DNA of 64,000 bases. Origin: WVXT01 sp964403285. GTDB taxonomy: Bacteria; UBA6262; WVXT01. The notes under the pieces were generated by a model. The model did no database searches and had not been told where the DNA came from. It saw only the letters and a program-made list of their open reading frames with translations. Position numbers and translations under genes: made by a program. The stretch covers positions 1 through 64,000 of the forward strand of contig CAYOFG010000005.1 in assembly GCA_964403285.1 (NCBI GenBank), in the 5' to 3' direction. Positions 38,120 through 47,260 of this stretch are shown here, one piece after another (positions within the stretch are counted from its first letter, which is position 1; each line of letters opens with the position of its first letter).

Positions 38120-39861
38120 ATTGGAATAATCTTGCCCAGAGCCTCATCTATTTGACAGTGCTGCTTTTGTTGGTTAAACCGCTTGGGATCTATATGGCGC
38201 GAATCTATGAAGGCAAGCCTACCGGTATAAACGTTTGGTTTTGGTGGTTAGAAAAATTTATTTACCGATTGACAGGCGTACATCCTGAGCAGGGAATGAA
38301 TTGGAAAACCTATGCAATAGCGATGATGCTATTTAATGTATCAGGAATAGTGGTTGTCTATATCCTTCAGCGTGTTCAACCGTACCTACCTTTAAATCCT
38401 ATGTCTATGCCGGCAGTTAATCCGGATCTGGCATTCAATACGGCAGTTAGCTTTACTACCAATACGAATTGGCAGAGTTACGGCGGAGAAACAATTTTGA
38501 GTTATCTTACCCAGATGCTGGGATTGACCGTTCAAAACTTTGTTTCTGCGGCAACGGGGATGGCTATATTAGTGGCTGTAATCCGAGGGTTTGTCCAAAA
38601 GCAGGTTGAAACAATCGGTAATTTCTGGGTGGATTTAGTTAGGTCTACGCTCTACATACTAATGCCGCTTGCAATAATACTGTCTTTGGTTTTAGTATCG
38701 CAAGGGGTAGTTCAGACCTTTAAACCGAGCGTAAAAGTCGCTTTGCTTGAAGCTGCTAGAGATGCAAATGGAGAAACTGTTTCAGAACAGGTTATTGCTT
38801 TGGGTCCGGCTGCTTCTCAAATAGCCATCAAGCAGCTAGGTACTAACGGAGGCGGTTTCTTTAATGTCAACTCCTCGCATCCATTCGAAAACCCGACACC
38901 TTTATCAAATTTTCTGGAGATGTTAGCCATACTTTTGATAGCTGCGGCATTGTGCTATACCTTTGGCCATATGGTTAGAGACAGGCGTCAAGGTTGGGCG
39001 ATACTGGCGGCTATGTTGATAATCTTTATTCCATGTCTTTGGGGATGCATTCAAGTTGAACAAAAAGGCAATCCTTTGTTTGGTCGATTAGGCGTTGATC
39101 AAAATGCAAGTTCTCTGCAGCCCGGCGGTAATATGGAAGGTAAAGAAGCGCGTTTTGGCATCGTGAATTCAGCTATATGGGCAACAGCCACAACCGCAGC
39201 TTCCAACGGTTCGGTAAACTCAATGCATGATTCCTATATGCCTCTTGGAGGGATGGTCCCGATGTGGCTTATGCAATTGGGAGAGGTAATTTTTGGCGGA
39301 GTTGGCTCAGGCCTTTATGGGATGATTGCGTTTATCATTATTGCGGTATTTATCTCAGGGCTTATGGTCGGTCGTACGCCCGAATATTTAGGTAAAAAAA
39401 TTGAAGGCTATGAAATGAAAATGGCTTCTCTGATGATTTTGATTCCGCCTATTCTTGTTTTATTAGGTACGGCAGTTTCAGTTGTTTTACCGCAGGCAAA
39501 AGCAGCGATATTTAATCCAGGCCCCCACGGATTCAGCGAAGTGCTGTACGCATTTTCTTCTGCAGGAAACAATAATGGAAGCGCATTTGCAGGATTATCC
39601 ACGAATAACCTTTTCTATAACATTGCTCAAGGGTTAGCTATGTTTTTTGCGCGTTACTGGCTCGCAATACCCGCGCTTGCCATTGCAGGTTCCCTTTCTA
39701 AGAAAAAGATTGTTCCTGTAAGTCAGGGCACATTGCCTACGCATACCCCGCTTTTTATAATATTTTTGGTTATGGTTATTTTGATTGTCGGAGCACTGAC
39801 GTTTTTCCCGGCATTAGCTTTAGGCCCAATTGTTGAGCATTTAATTTTATCTGGAGTTTAA
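38116..39861 (+). CDS. kdpA: K+-transporting ATPase subunit A
   Basis: 581 residues, about ten membrane helices, a member of the superfamily of K+ transporters. Selectivity-filter regions can be seen: FNTAVSFTTNTNWQSYGGE, IKQLGTNGGGFFNVNSSHPF, FSSAGNNNGSAFAGL. Forms the K+ pore of the Kdp complex. Full length. Translation is coupled to kdpF. There is no c-di-AMP or other riboswitch that I can recognise ahead of the operon, and the gap from tRNA-Glu to 37936 shows no clear promoter. Confidence 0.95.
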   Translation: MNWNNLAQSLIYLTVLLLLVKPLGIYMARIYEGKPTGINVWFWWLEKFIYRLTGVHPEQGMNWKTYAIAMMLFNVSGIVVVYILQRVQPYLPLNPMSMPAVNPDLAFNTAVSFTTNTNWQSYGGETILSYLTQMLGLTVQNFVSAATGMAILVAVIRGFVQKQVETIGNFWVDLVRSTLYILMPLAIILSLVLVSQGVVQTFKPSVKVALLEAARDANGETVSEQVIALGPAASQIAIKQLGTNGGGFFNVNSSHPFENPTPLSNFLEMLAILLIAAALCYTFGHMVRDRRQGWAILAAMLIIFIPCLWGCIQVEQKGNPLFGRLGVDQNASSLQPGGNMEGKEARFGIVNSAIWATATTAASNGSVNSMHDSYMPLGGMVPMWLMQLGEVIFGGVGSGLYGMIAFIIIAVFISGLMVGRTPEYLGKKIEGYEMKMASLMILIPPILVLLGTAVSVVLPQAKAAIFNPGPHGFSEVLYAFSSAGNNNGSAFAGLSTNNLFYNIAQGLAMFFARYWLAIPALAIAGSLSKKKIVPVSQGTLPTHTPLFIIFLVMVILIVGALTFFPALALGPIVEHLILSGV

Positions 39862-39862
39862 T

Positions 39863-41941
39863 ATGAGTAAATCTCACAAGCCCAAGTCATTGTTTGATCC
39901 GTCCATTGCCGGACCGGCTGTCATTGAAGCGATAAAGAAATTAGACCCTAGGCATCAGATTAAGAATCCGGTGATGTTTGTGGTTTTGGTGGGAAGCGTA
40001 TTGACTACGGGTCTATATATTCAGGCGTTGATGAGAAAAGGAGAAGCTCCGGCTGGCTTTATTTTAGCTATTAACTTATGGCTGTGGTTTACGCTTATTT
40101 TCGCTAATTTTTCGGAAAGCCTTGCCGAAGGTCGTGGAAAAGCGCAGGCCGCAAGTTTAAGGAAAGCTAGGAAAGATACTCTTGCCAAAAAGCTTTCGAA
40201 GGCTGAGTATAGTTCTGATTACGAAAAGGTAACAGCTTCGATGCTTGGAAAAGGAGATATTGTTCTTGTTGAAGCTGGCGATACAATTCCTATGGATGGC
40301 GATGTTATAGAGGGCGTAGCCTCTGTTGATGAGAGCGCAATTACCGGAGAGAGTGCACCGGTCATACGTGAAAGCGGAGGAGACCGCAGCGCTGTTACCG
40401 GAGGCACAAGGGTTCTTTCCGATTGGCTTGTTGTGCGAATAAGCTCTAATCCAGGAGAAACGTTTTTAGATCATATGATAGCCATGGTTGAAGGGGCAAA
40501 AAGGCAAAAAACGCCTAATGAGATAGCTCTTAGTATCTTGCTTGCTGTTTTTACTTTAATATTTCTTTTAGCAACGGCAACTCTTCTTCCGTTTTCAATT
40601 TATAGTATAAATGTCGCAGGGCATGGCGAGCCTGTCTCGGTAACGGTTTTAGTAGCCCTGCTTGTTTGTCTAATTCCCACTACCATAGGAGGATTATTGC
40701 CGGCTATAGGCATTGCCGGTATGGATAGAATGATTCAGGCTAATGTTATCGCTACCTCGGGTCGGGCTGTAGAAGCATCAGGAGATGTGGATGTCCTTCT
40801 CTTAGACAAAACAGGAACTATTACGCTTGGCAACAGGCAAGCTGTGGCTTTTATTCCTACTCAAGGTAAGAGCATTGGGTCTTTGGTAGATGCAGCGCAA
40901 ATAGCTTCTTTGGCTGACGAGACTCCGGAGGGAAGAAGTATTGTTGTCTTGGCTAAGGAAAAATATGGAATCAGGGAACGCCATATTCAAGAACTTAGCG
41001 CAAAGTTCATCCCCTTTACAGCACAGACGCGAATGAGCGGAGTGGATTTAGGAGACGGCAGGCAGATCAGAAAGGGAGCGGTCGATTCCGTGGAAAGCTA
41101 TGTCAAAGACCTCGGCGGGTCATTCCCAGAAGATTTAAAGACAGCCATTACCTTTATTTCTAAAAGCGGGGGAACTCCACTGGTTGTAGCAGAGCAAAAA
41201 AATGTGCTCGGCGTCATCCATTTAAAAGATATTGTCAAGGGCGGCATAAAGGAACGTTTTGCTGAACTGCGGCGCATGGGAATTAAAACCGTAATGATTA
41301 CCGGAGATAATCCTTTGACTGCAGCAGCGATTGCTGCAGAAGCAGGTATGGATGATTTTTTGGCTCAGGCTACTCCTGAATCTAAGCTTAAATATATCCG
41401 CAAAATGCAAGAGGGAGGCAGACTTGTTGCGATGACCGGCGATGGAACTAACGATGCGCCGGCTCTTGCGCAGGCAGATGTTGCCGTAGCCATGAATACG
41501 GGAACGCAGGCGGCAAAAGAAGCAGGGAATATGGTTGACCTTGATTCTAATCCCACAAAGCTTATTGAAATTGTTGAAATCGGAAAGCAGCTGCTAATGA
41601 CTCGAGGTTCTTTAACCACCTTCAGTATCGCCAATGATGTATCAAAATATTTTGCGATTATTCCGGCAGCATTCGTAGGAACGTATCCGGCGCTTTCGGC
41701 GCTTAATATTATGCATCTTGCCACACCAGCAAGCGCTGTTTTGTCAGCAGTTATTTTTAATGCACTTATTATTATACTTCTGATCCCGTTGGCGTTACGC
41801 GGCATTCGATATAAACCAATGCCTGCAAGCCGCCTTTTACGGGATAACTTGTTTATCTATGGAATAGGCGGAATAATAGCTCCGTTTTTAGGCATCAAGT
41901 TGATTGATATGATTTTGGTTGCGTTACATCTTGTTCGATAA
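39863..41941 (+). CDS. kdpB: K+-transporting ATPase subunit B
   Basis: 692 residues, P1A-type ATPase. Actuator ITGESAPVI, Asp phosphorylation site LLLDKTGTITLGN, hinge MTGDGTNDAPALAQADVAVA. Couples ATP hydrolysis to K+ import through KdpA. Full length; starts one base after the kdpA stop with GGAG upstream. Normally regulated by KdpDE; see the truncated KdpD at 42562. Confidence 0.95.
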   Translation: MSKSHKPKSLFDPSIAGPAVIEAIKKLDPRHQIKNPVMFVVLVGSVLTTGLYIQALMRKGEAPAGFILAINLWLWFTLIFANFSESLAEGRGKAQAASLRKARKDTLAKKLSKAEYSSDYEKVTASMLGKGDIVLVEAGDTIPMDGDVIEGVASVDESAITGESAPVIRESGGDRSAVTGGTRVLSDWLVVRISSNPGETFLDHMIAMVEGAKRQKTPNEIALSILLAVFTLIFLLATATLLPFSIYSINVAGHGEPVSVTVLVALLVCLIPTTIGGLLPAIGIAGMDRMIQANVIATSGRAVEASGDVDVLLLDKTGTITLGNRQAVAFIPTQGKSIGSLVDAAQIASLADETPEGRSIVVLAKEKYGIRERHIQELSAKFIPFTAQTRMSGVDLGDGRQIRKGAVDSVESYVKDLGGSFPEDLKTAITFISKSGGTPLVVAEQKNVLGVIHLKDIVKGGIKERFAELRRMGIKTVMITGDNPLTAAAIAAEAGMDDFLAQATPESKLKYIRKMQEGGRLVAMTGDGTNDAPALAQADVAVAMNTGTQAAKEAGNMVDLDSNPTKLIEIVEIGKQLLMTRGSLTTFSIANDVSKYFAIIPAAFVGTYPALSALNIMHLATPASAVLSAVIFNALIIILLIPLALRGIRYKPMPASRLLRDNLFIYGIGGIIAPFLGIKLIDMILVALHLVR

Positions 41942-41949
41942 GGAGAAAC

Positions 41950-42558
41950 ATGTTTCGGCAACAAATTAGGCCAACGATTTTATTGTTTATAGTTTTATCA
42001 ATCATCTCCGGGATTATTTATCCGCTATTTGTGACTGGCATTGCACAGATGTTTTTCCATAATAAAGCTAACGGCAGCTTAATTTATAGAAATGGAAAAC
42101 CAGTAGGGTCATTACTTATTGGTCAACCATTTGATGACCCCAGATACTTTTGGGGCCGTCTTTCAGCAACATCTCCCGTTGCTTTCAATGCAGCAGCTTC
42201 ATCGGGGTCTAACTTAGGGCCTTCTAACCCCGCATTAATCAGCGCGGTAGAAGCGCGCATCAAAGAATTAAAAGCAGCCGATCCTGACAATAAAAATCCA
42301 ATTCCAGTAGATTTAGTCACTTCTTCAGCAAGCGGTCTAGACCCGCATATTAGTTTAGCGGCGGTGTATTATCAAGTTTCTCGGGTTGCGCGTGTGCGCG
42401 GATTACCGCAAGATTTCGTGAGAAAAATTGTAAACCAATATTCTCGCGGCCGTCTCTTGGGGGTAATTGGAGAGCCGGTTGTAAACGTACTTGAAGTGAA
42501 TTTAGCATTGGATGCCCGCCTCACCGGCAGGCAGACGCAAAATGCAAAATTGAGGTGA
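41950..42558 (+). CDS. kdpC: K+-transporting ATPase subunit C
   Basis: 202 residues, one N-terminal membrane helix then a periplasmic domain with GSLLIGQPFDDPRYFWGRLS, LVTSSASGLDPHIS and VNVLEVNLALD. AGGAG site, 8 bp after kdpB. Required for assembly and high-affinity K+ binding of the Kdp complex. Confidence 0.95.
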   Translation: MFRQQIRPTILLFIVLSIISGIIYPLFVTGIAQMFFHNKANGSLIYRNGKPVGSLLIGQPFDDPRYFWGRLSATSPVAFNAAASSGSNLGPSNPALISAVEARIKELKAADPDNKNPIPVDLVTSSASGLDPHISLAAVYYQVSRVARVRGLPQDFVRKIVNQYSRGRLLGVIGEPVVNVLEVNLALDARLTGRQTQNAKLR

Positions 42559-42561
42559 AAT

Positions 42562-44739
42562 ATGGAAAGGCCTGATCCAGATGAATTGTTAGCAAATATC
42601 AAGCGCGAGGAATCGCATAGGGGAAAACTTAAAATTTTCTTTGGCGCGGCCGCGGGAGTAGGTAAAACTTACTCAATGCTTGAGGCCGCAAGGCTCCAGA
42701 AGAAAGAAGGCGTTGACGTTGTTGCCGGATGGGTTGAGACGCATAAACGTGTTGAAACGGAAGTTCTCCTTGAAGGCTTGGAAATCCTTCCGGCAAAGAT
42801 TATCCAGTATAAGAATGTTGGGTTGCGAGAATTTGATATTGATGCTGCATTAGTGAGAAAACCAGCTCTTATCTTAGTCGATGAGCTGGCCCATACCAAT
42901 GCTCCCGGTTCGCGCCACCCAAAACGATGGCAGGATGTTGAGGAACTTCTTGATAAAGGAATAGATGTTTATACTACCCTTAATGTTCAGCACTGCGAAA
43001 GTGCTACTGATGTTGTGGCTCAGATTACAGGCATAACCGTCCGTGAGACTATACCCGACACCATTGTTGAGAAGGCTGATGAAATAGAACTTGTGGATTT
43101 GCCCACCGAGAACCTGCTAAAACGCCTCAAAGAAGGAAAAGTTTATCTTGGAGAAATGGCAGAGCGAGCGGCTCAACATTTCTTTCAACCGGGTAATTTA
43201 ATCGCATTGCGACAGTTGGCGCTGCGTTATACGGCGCACAACGTGGATGAAAAACTAATGTCGTATAAACAGGCTCATGCTGTTTCAAAAGTATGGGGCG
43301 CGCGGGATAGATTTCTGGTATGTATATCTGCTAGCCCAAATGCCATTCGCTTAATCAGGGCAGGTAAACGCATTGCGGCAGATTTAGGAGTAAACTGGAC
43401 TGTTGCATATGTAGAGACTGGCACGCAATTAAATGAGAAGGACAAGGCTAGGATATCCGAAATGATGCGCCTTGCGGAAAAACTAGGGGCACAGGTAGCT
43501 ACACTGAGCGGCCAAGATGTGGCAGAGACGTTAATTTCGTATGCGCGTTCAAAGAATGTCAACAAAATAATTGTGGGTAAGCCGGCAAAACCAAAATGGA
43601 AGGAGCTTGTTTTTGGTTCTATTATCGATAAGTTAGCCCGTAAATGCCAAGAAATAGATTTGTATCTATTAAGCGGAGAGGCTCAAAGTGAACCCATTGA
43701 GGTTGCTCCTGTGGCCATGGTTCCTTTTTCTTGGAAAAACTTCTTTAAAGTTTTAAGCATAGTCATTCTTTGTACCTTAATAGACTGGGCAATGTTTCGT
43801 AATTTAGCCCTTGTTAATTTAATAATGGTTTATTTACTGGGAGTAACCTGGGTTGCCTTCAAATACGGCCGCCGGCTGTCAATGATAGCGTCCTTCTTGA
43901 GTGTTGTATTTTTTGATTTCTTTTTCGTACCTCCGTATTTGACATTTGCGGTAGCAGACGTTCAATATATTCTTACTTTCGCAGTTATGCTCATTGTGGG
44001 TTTTGCTATATCCCATTTGACGGGTCAGCTTCGCCGCCAAACTATCATGATGCGTTTCCGGGATGACAGAACGCAGGTTCTTTATGCGCTAAGCCGTGAC
44101 TTGTCAAAAAGTTCCTATCCCGATGAACTTTTTAAGATTACGTTAAAACATATTCAAGAATTTTTTAAATGTCGGGCCGTTATCCTTACTCCTGATGCAA
44201 AGAAAAAACTTATGCCGCGTTTTGGCGAAGCAGAAGAATTAAGTCTTTTCCCCAACGAAATTGCTGTCGCGCAGTGGGCATATGAAAATAAGAAAGTCGC
44301 TGGAAAAGATACCGATACCTTGCCGGGTGCAAAGGGAATTTATTTTCCTTTTGTGGGCGCAGAAAAGACAGTGGGAGTAATTGGAGTTTTTCCTCATGAG
44401 GATAAACAGTTTGTTGATCCCGAACAGTTTCATATTTTAGAAATGTTTGTTAGCCAAGCTGCACTGGCTGTCGAAGGAGCACAGCTTGCAGCGGCAGCTC
44501 TTGACGCAGAAGCAAAGATTGAAAGTGAACGTCTCAAGAATTTACTTCTAACTACTTTTTCTTCCGGTTTACCTGAGCCTTTAACGTCTATCTCTCAAAC
44601 CGCCTCGGAATTATTAAAACCGGAAAATATTAAAGACGATTCAAAACGTGCTGAATTGATAGAGAAAATGCGCCAAGAGACAGAGCGTTTGAATTCCCTT
44701 ATTACTGAGTTGCCAAAGATACTTGAATCAGAAGAGTAG
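42562..44739 (+). CDS. kdpD: KdpD-like K+ sensor lacking the kinase domain
   Basis: 725 residues, GAGGTG site. N-terminal KdpD domain with Walker A GAAAGVGKTYS and DELAHTNAPGSRHPKRWQDV, universal-stress-like domain about 240-370, four membrane helices about 390-490, GAF about 515-650. The dimerisation helix that should contain SHDLRTPL reads SSGLPEPL, so the phospho-acceptor His is absent. The protein ends about 60 residues later with no ATPase domain, while full KdpD is near 890 residues. No kdpE follows. It must regulate the Kdp pump, if at all, by a route other than phosphotransfer, or has been truncated in evolution. Confidence 0.9.
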   Translation: MERPDPDELLANIKREESHRGKLKIFFGAAAGVGKTYSMLEAARLQKKEGVDVVAGWVETHKRVETEVLLEGLEILPAKIIQYKNVGLREFDIDAALVRKPALILVDELAHTNAPGSRHPKRWQDVEELLDKGIDVYTTLNVQHCESATDVVAQITGITVRETIPDTIVEKADEIELVDLPTENLLKRLKEGKVYLGEMAERAAQHFFQPGNLIALRQLALRYTAHNVDEKLMSYKQAHAVSKVWGARDRFLVCISASPNAIRLIRAGKRIAADLGVNWTVAYVETGTQLNEKDKARISEMMRLAEKLGAQVATLSGQDVAETLISYARSKNVNKIIVGKPAKPKWKELVFGSIIDKLARKCQEIDLYLLSGEAQSEPIEVAPVAMVPFSWKNFFKVLSIVILCTLIDWAMFRNLALVNLIMVYLLGVTWVAFKYGRRLSMIASFLSVVFFDFFFVPPYLTFAVADVQYILTFAVMLIVGFAISHLTGQLRRQTIMMRFRDDRTQVLYALSRDLSKSSYPDELFKITLKHIQEFFKCRAVILTPDAKKKLMPRFGEAEELSLFPNEIAVAQWAYENKKVAGKDTDTLPGAKGIYFPFVGAEKTVGVIGVFPHEDKQFVDPEQFHILEMFVSQAALAVEGAQLAAAALDAEAKIESERLKNLLLTTFSSGLPEPLTSISQTASELLKPENIKDDSKRAELIEKMRQETERLNSLITELPKILESEE

Positions 44740-44942
44740 GACCTTCGAGCTTGGATCTTATATAACCAATAATTCTTTTGTTTCCTTTGACTATTATCTG
44801 TGGTAAAATCATTTCCTGAAATCCTTCTGAATTTTTGTAGTTTTGTTGTGAAAAAGGACAAATTTTTGGCGCTACTAAAGATAAGGCCCTGTATCGAAAC
44901 CTGTCGATATCTGGCGCACCAGACAAAATTTTTACTAAACTT

Positions 44943-45527
44943 ATGGCAATTATGATATTTATTGAAAGAATAAGAGAATGTAAAAAATGTGACATTAGAT
45001 TTCATAAGCCTCTTGTGTTTGGAGATATTGAAAAGAACAAGTTCGTATTTTTGAGTGAGGAGCCCACGAAAGATGCAAGAGACAGGGATTTTTTTGAATA
45101 TTATCTTGGCTCGCCAAATGGGAGATTTCATACTGAATGGATGCCCAAGATGGGAATTGACATTGCTTGGCTCAAAAATAATGCTTATATTACGCATGTA
45201 TATAAATGTTGTTCGGAAATGAAAAAGTATCAACGTAATAAAATGTGCGCCCACTGCTTGGATTGGTTAGAAAAGGAAAAAGAATATTTTAAGAATGGAA
45301 AAACTATCATTACTTTTGGAAGCTATGCTCTTGCAAATCTGCGTTCTACGCATCCTTATGCACAGCGTATAACAGAAATAATAAAAGAAAAAAAGCAGTT
45401 TTCAATTTGGGAAAGTGATGTGATTCCACTCCTTCATCCAGCCAGAACAAACAATCGTTATATAAATAAGTATAGAGAAGAAATCGATTACATCTTACAT
45501 AAAATCAGAAGTCTTATCCATAATTAA
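44943..45527 (+). CDS. Divergent uracil-DNA-glycosylase-superfamily protein
   Basis: 194 residues. CKKC near the N-terminus and a Cys group in the middle (CCSE, MCAHC) are placed like the four Fe-S ligands of family 4/5 uracil-DNA glycosylases. FLSEEPTKDARD corresponds to the catalytic GEAPG-type region but is altered; IITFGSYA and IPLLHPA match the later motifs. The changed active-site loop makes activity uncertain. No ribosome site at ATG 44943 (ATG 44952 alternative). The 200 bp before it show no promoter I trust. Confidence 0.6.
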   Translation: MAIMIFIERIRECKKCDIRFHKPLVFGDIEKNKFVFLSEEPTKDARDRDFFEYYLGSPNGRFHTEWMPKMGIDIAWLKNNAYITHVYKCCSEMKKYQRNKMCAHCLDWLEKEKEYFKNGKTIITFGSYALANLRSTHPYAQRITEIIKEKKQFSIWESDVIPLLHPARTNNRYINKYREEIDYILHKIRSLIHN

Positions 45528-45641
45528 GTATGTGAGATTGATTTTGAAATCCCTTAATTTTTAAATTTGTTAATTTCCTTTGGTGCAAATTGAAATTAAA
45601 AAAAGAGAAAGGAAGGTCTAACATCAGGATTCCTATTTTGC

Positions 45642-45670
45642 TTGATTTTTGCAAAAGCTTTAGATATAAT
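45642..45670 (+). promoter_or_regulatory. Promoter of the tRNA(CAU)-tilS region, TTGATT-TATAAT family
   Basis: TTGATT (45642-45647), 17 bp with TTTGCAAAA, TATAAT (45665-45670), 51 bp before the tRNA. Confidence 0.78.
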
Positions 45671-45721
45671 AGATTTGGCATTCAGCATAAGGCATAATAA
45701 GAAAATGCACGGCAGAATTTC

Positions 45722-45798
45722 GGCGGCGTAGCTCAGTTGGTCAGAGCAGGGGAATCATAATCCCTTTGTCGTAGGTTCGAATCCTACCGCCGCTACCA
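45722..45798 (+). tRNA. tRNA with CAU anticodon (Met or lysidine-modified Ile2)
   Basis: Acceptor GGCGGCG / CGCCGCT, A73, encoded CCA, D-arm AGCTC/GAGCA, anticodon stem GGGGA/TCCCT with loop ATCATAA (CAT at 45756-45758), T-arm GTAGG-TTCGAAT-CCTAC. It is not an initiator. The acceptor looks like elongator tRNA-Met, but the gene lies 32 bp before tilS, whose product modifies CAU of tRNA-Ile2, so the identity is left open. Confidence 0.92.
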
Positions 45799-45830
45799 GA
45801 AATATTATAGTCTTGTCCAAAGAGTCCGCA

Positions 45831-47249
45831 ATGGCGGGCTATTTTTATCGAAAAATGGTCTTCCCCAAGGTAAAAAAAATAATAGAAAAATATAGTATGT
45901 TTTCTCCTGGAGATAAAATCCTGGTGGGAGTTTCCGGAGGACCGGATTCAGTTTGCCTGTTGCATATCCTGGATAGATTCCGAAAAGAGATGGCTTTATC
46001 CTTGCACATCGCACACATCAACCATGGAATAAGAAAGAGGGAATCTAAAAGAGAAGAAGAATTTGTGAGTCACCTGGCTGGTAGGATGGGTCTACCAATT
46101 ACGGTGAAATCAATAAATGTTCCCTCTTATGCTAGAAAGAAAAAGCTAACGGTTGAGGAAGCAGCAAGGGATATGCGTTACAGGGTTTTGGAGCGATTAG
46201 CCGGGAAACTGAATGCTAAAAAGATTGCTCTGGGACATACTGCTTCCGATCAGGTGGAGACAGTGCTAATGCACCTTTTGCGTGGCAGCGGTCCGCAAGG
46301 GTTATCTGGAATTCCTCCTTTGAGAAAATTGGGTAGAGCGGAAATCGTCCGTCCTCTAATAGAAATAAGTAGGGAAGAAATTTTGGGCTATTTAAAAGAG
46401 AATAATCTGAAATTCTGCCTGGATTCGTCAAACAGAAAAACCGAATATTTTCGTAACAAGATAAGGTTAAAGCTTCTGCCTCTTTTGCGAAAGAACTATA
46501 ATAGGAACATTGAGGGAGCGCTCCTCCGTTTGTCAGAAATTTTGAAAGAAGAGAATGCCTATTGGGAGAGAGTGGTGGAGAGAGTTTTGAACGAGGTAGT
46601 CTCCTGGAAATCAGGGAAAATTTTGATTGATTTCAGGAGGTTTTTAAGATATAATGTAGTTGTTCAGAGAAGAGTTTTATACAGGCTTTTTGCGGGAATT
46701 GTAAGTCTATACCAGATAGAAGCAATAAGAAATTTAGCAGGGAAGAGTTCTCAGGGGAAAAGGATTTATCTGGTTAACAGGTTAAGTGTCAGGAAAGAGG
46801 GCGATTTTCTCATATTCTCATCTTCTCCTGAGCGAAAGTTAAAAAAATTCAATTATCCCATCAGAGTTCCTGGCAAAAACGAGATTGACGGACTGAACTT
46901 AACACTCAATACCAGAATAGTAGATTTTCGTCCTGTTTCTGATGGAAGTGCCAATATAGTCTATTTTGATATTGATAAGATAAACTCCCGGAAGTTAATA
47001 ATAAGGAATAGACGGGAGGGAGACAGGTTTAAGCCTTTTGGGTTGAGAGGTACAAAGAAGCTTAGTGACTTCTTTATTGATAGAAAAATCCCCAGACGTT
47101 TACGGGACAGGGTTCCTCTTCTGGTAGATGGAAACGATATTCTCTGGGTTGTGGGGATTCGCCGGGCCGATAAAGCAAGGATTACTGAAGATACCAGAAA
47201 GATTTTGGAAGTTCAGGTTTTACGTGAGAAAGAGTCTTTCAGTGATTAA
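45831..47249 (+). CDS. tilS: tRNA(Ile)-lysidine synthase
   Basis: 472 residues from ATG 45831; TTG 45813 and ATG 45855 are alternatives, none with a strong ribosome site. PP-loop ATPase motif VGVSGGPDSVCLLHIL, IAHINHGIR, LGHTASDQVETVLMHLLRG and DSSNRKTEYFRNKIRL are TilS signatures. The C-terminal substrate-binding domain is present (NRREGDRFKPFGLRGTKKL), so it is the long form. Converts C34 of tRNA-Ile(CAU) to lysidine. Followed by ftsH 11 bp later, a common bacterial pairing. Confidence 0.95.
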   Translation: MAGYFYRKMVFPKVKKIIEKYSMFSPGDKILVGVSGGPDSVCLLHILDRFRKEMALSLHIAHINHGIRKRESKREEEFVSHLAGRMGLPITVKSINVPSYARKKKLTVEEAARDMRYRVLERLAGKLNAKKIALGHTASDQVETVLMHLLRGSGPQGLSGIPPLRKLGRAEIVRPLIEISREEILGYLKENNLKFCLDSSNRKTEYFRNKIRLKLLPLLRKNYNRNIEGALLRLSEILKEENAYWERVVERVLNEVVSWKSGKILIDFRRFLRYNVVVQRRVLYRLFAGIVSLYQIEAIRNLAGKSSQGKRIYLVNRLSVRKEGDFLIFSSSPERKLKKFNYPIRVPGKNEIDGLNLTLNTRIVDFRPVSDGSANIVYFDIDKINSRKLIIRNRREGDRFKPFGLRGTKKLSDFFIDRKIPRRLRDRVPLLVDGNDILWVVGIRRADKARITEDTRKILEVQVLREKESFSD

Positions 47250-47260
47250 AGAGGTGGAAT

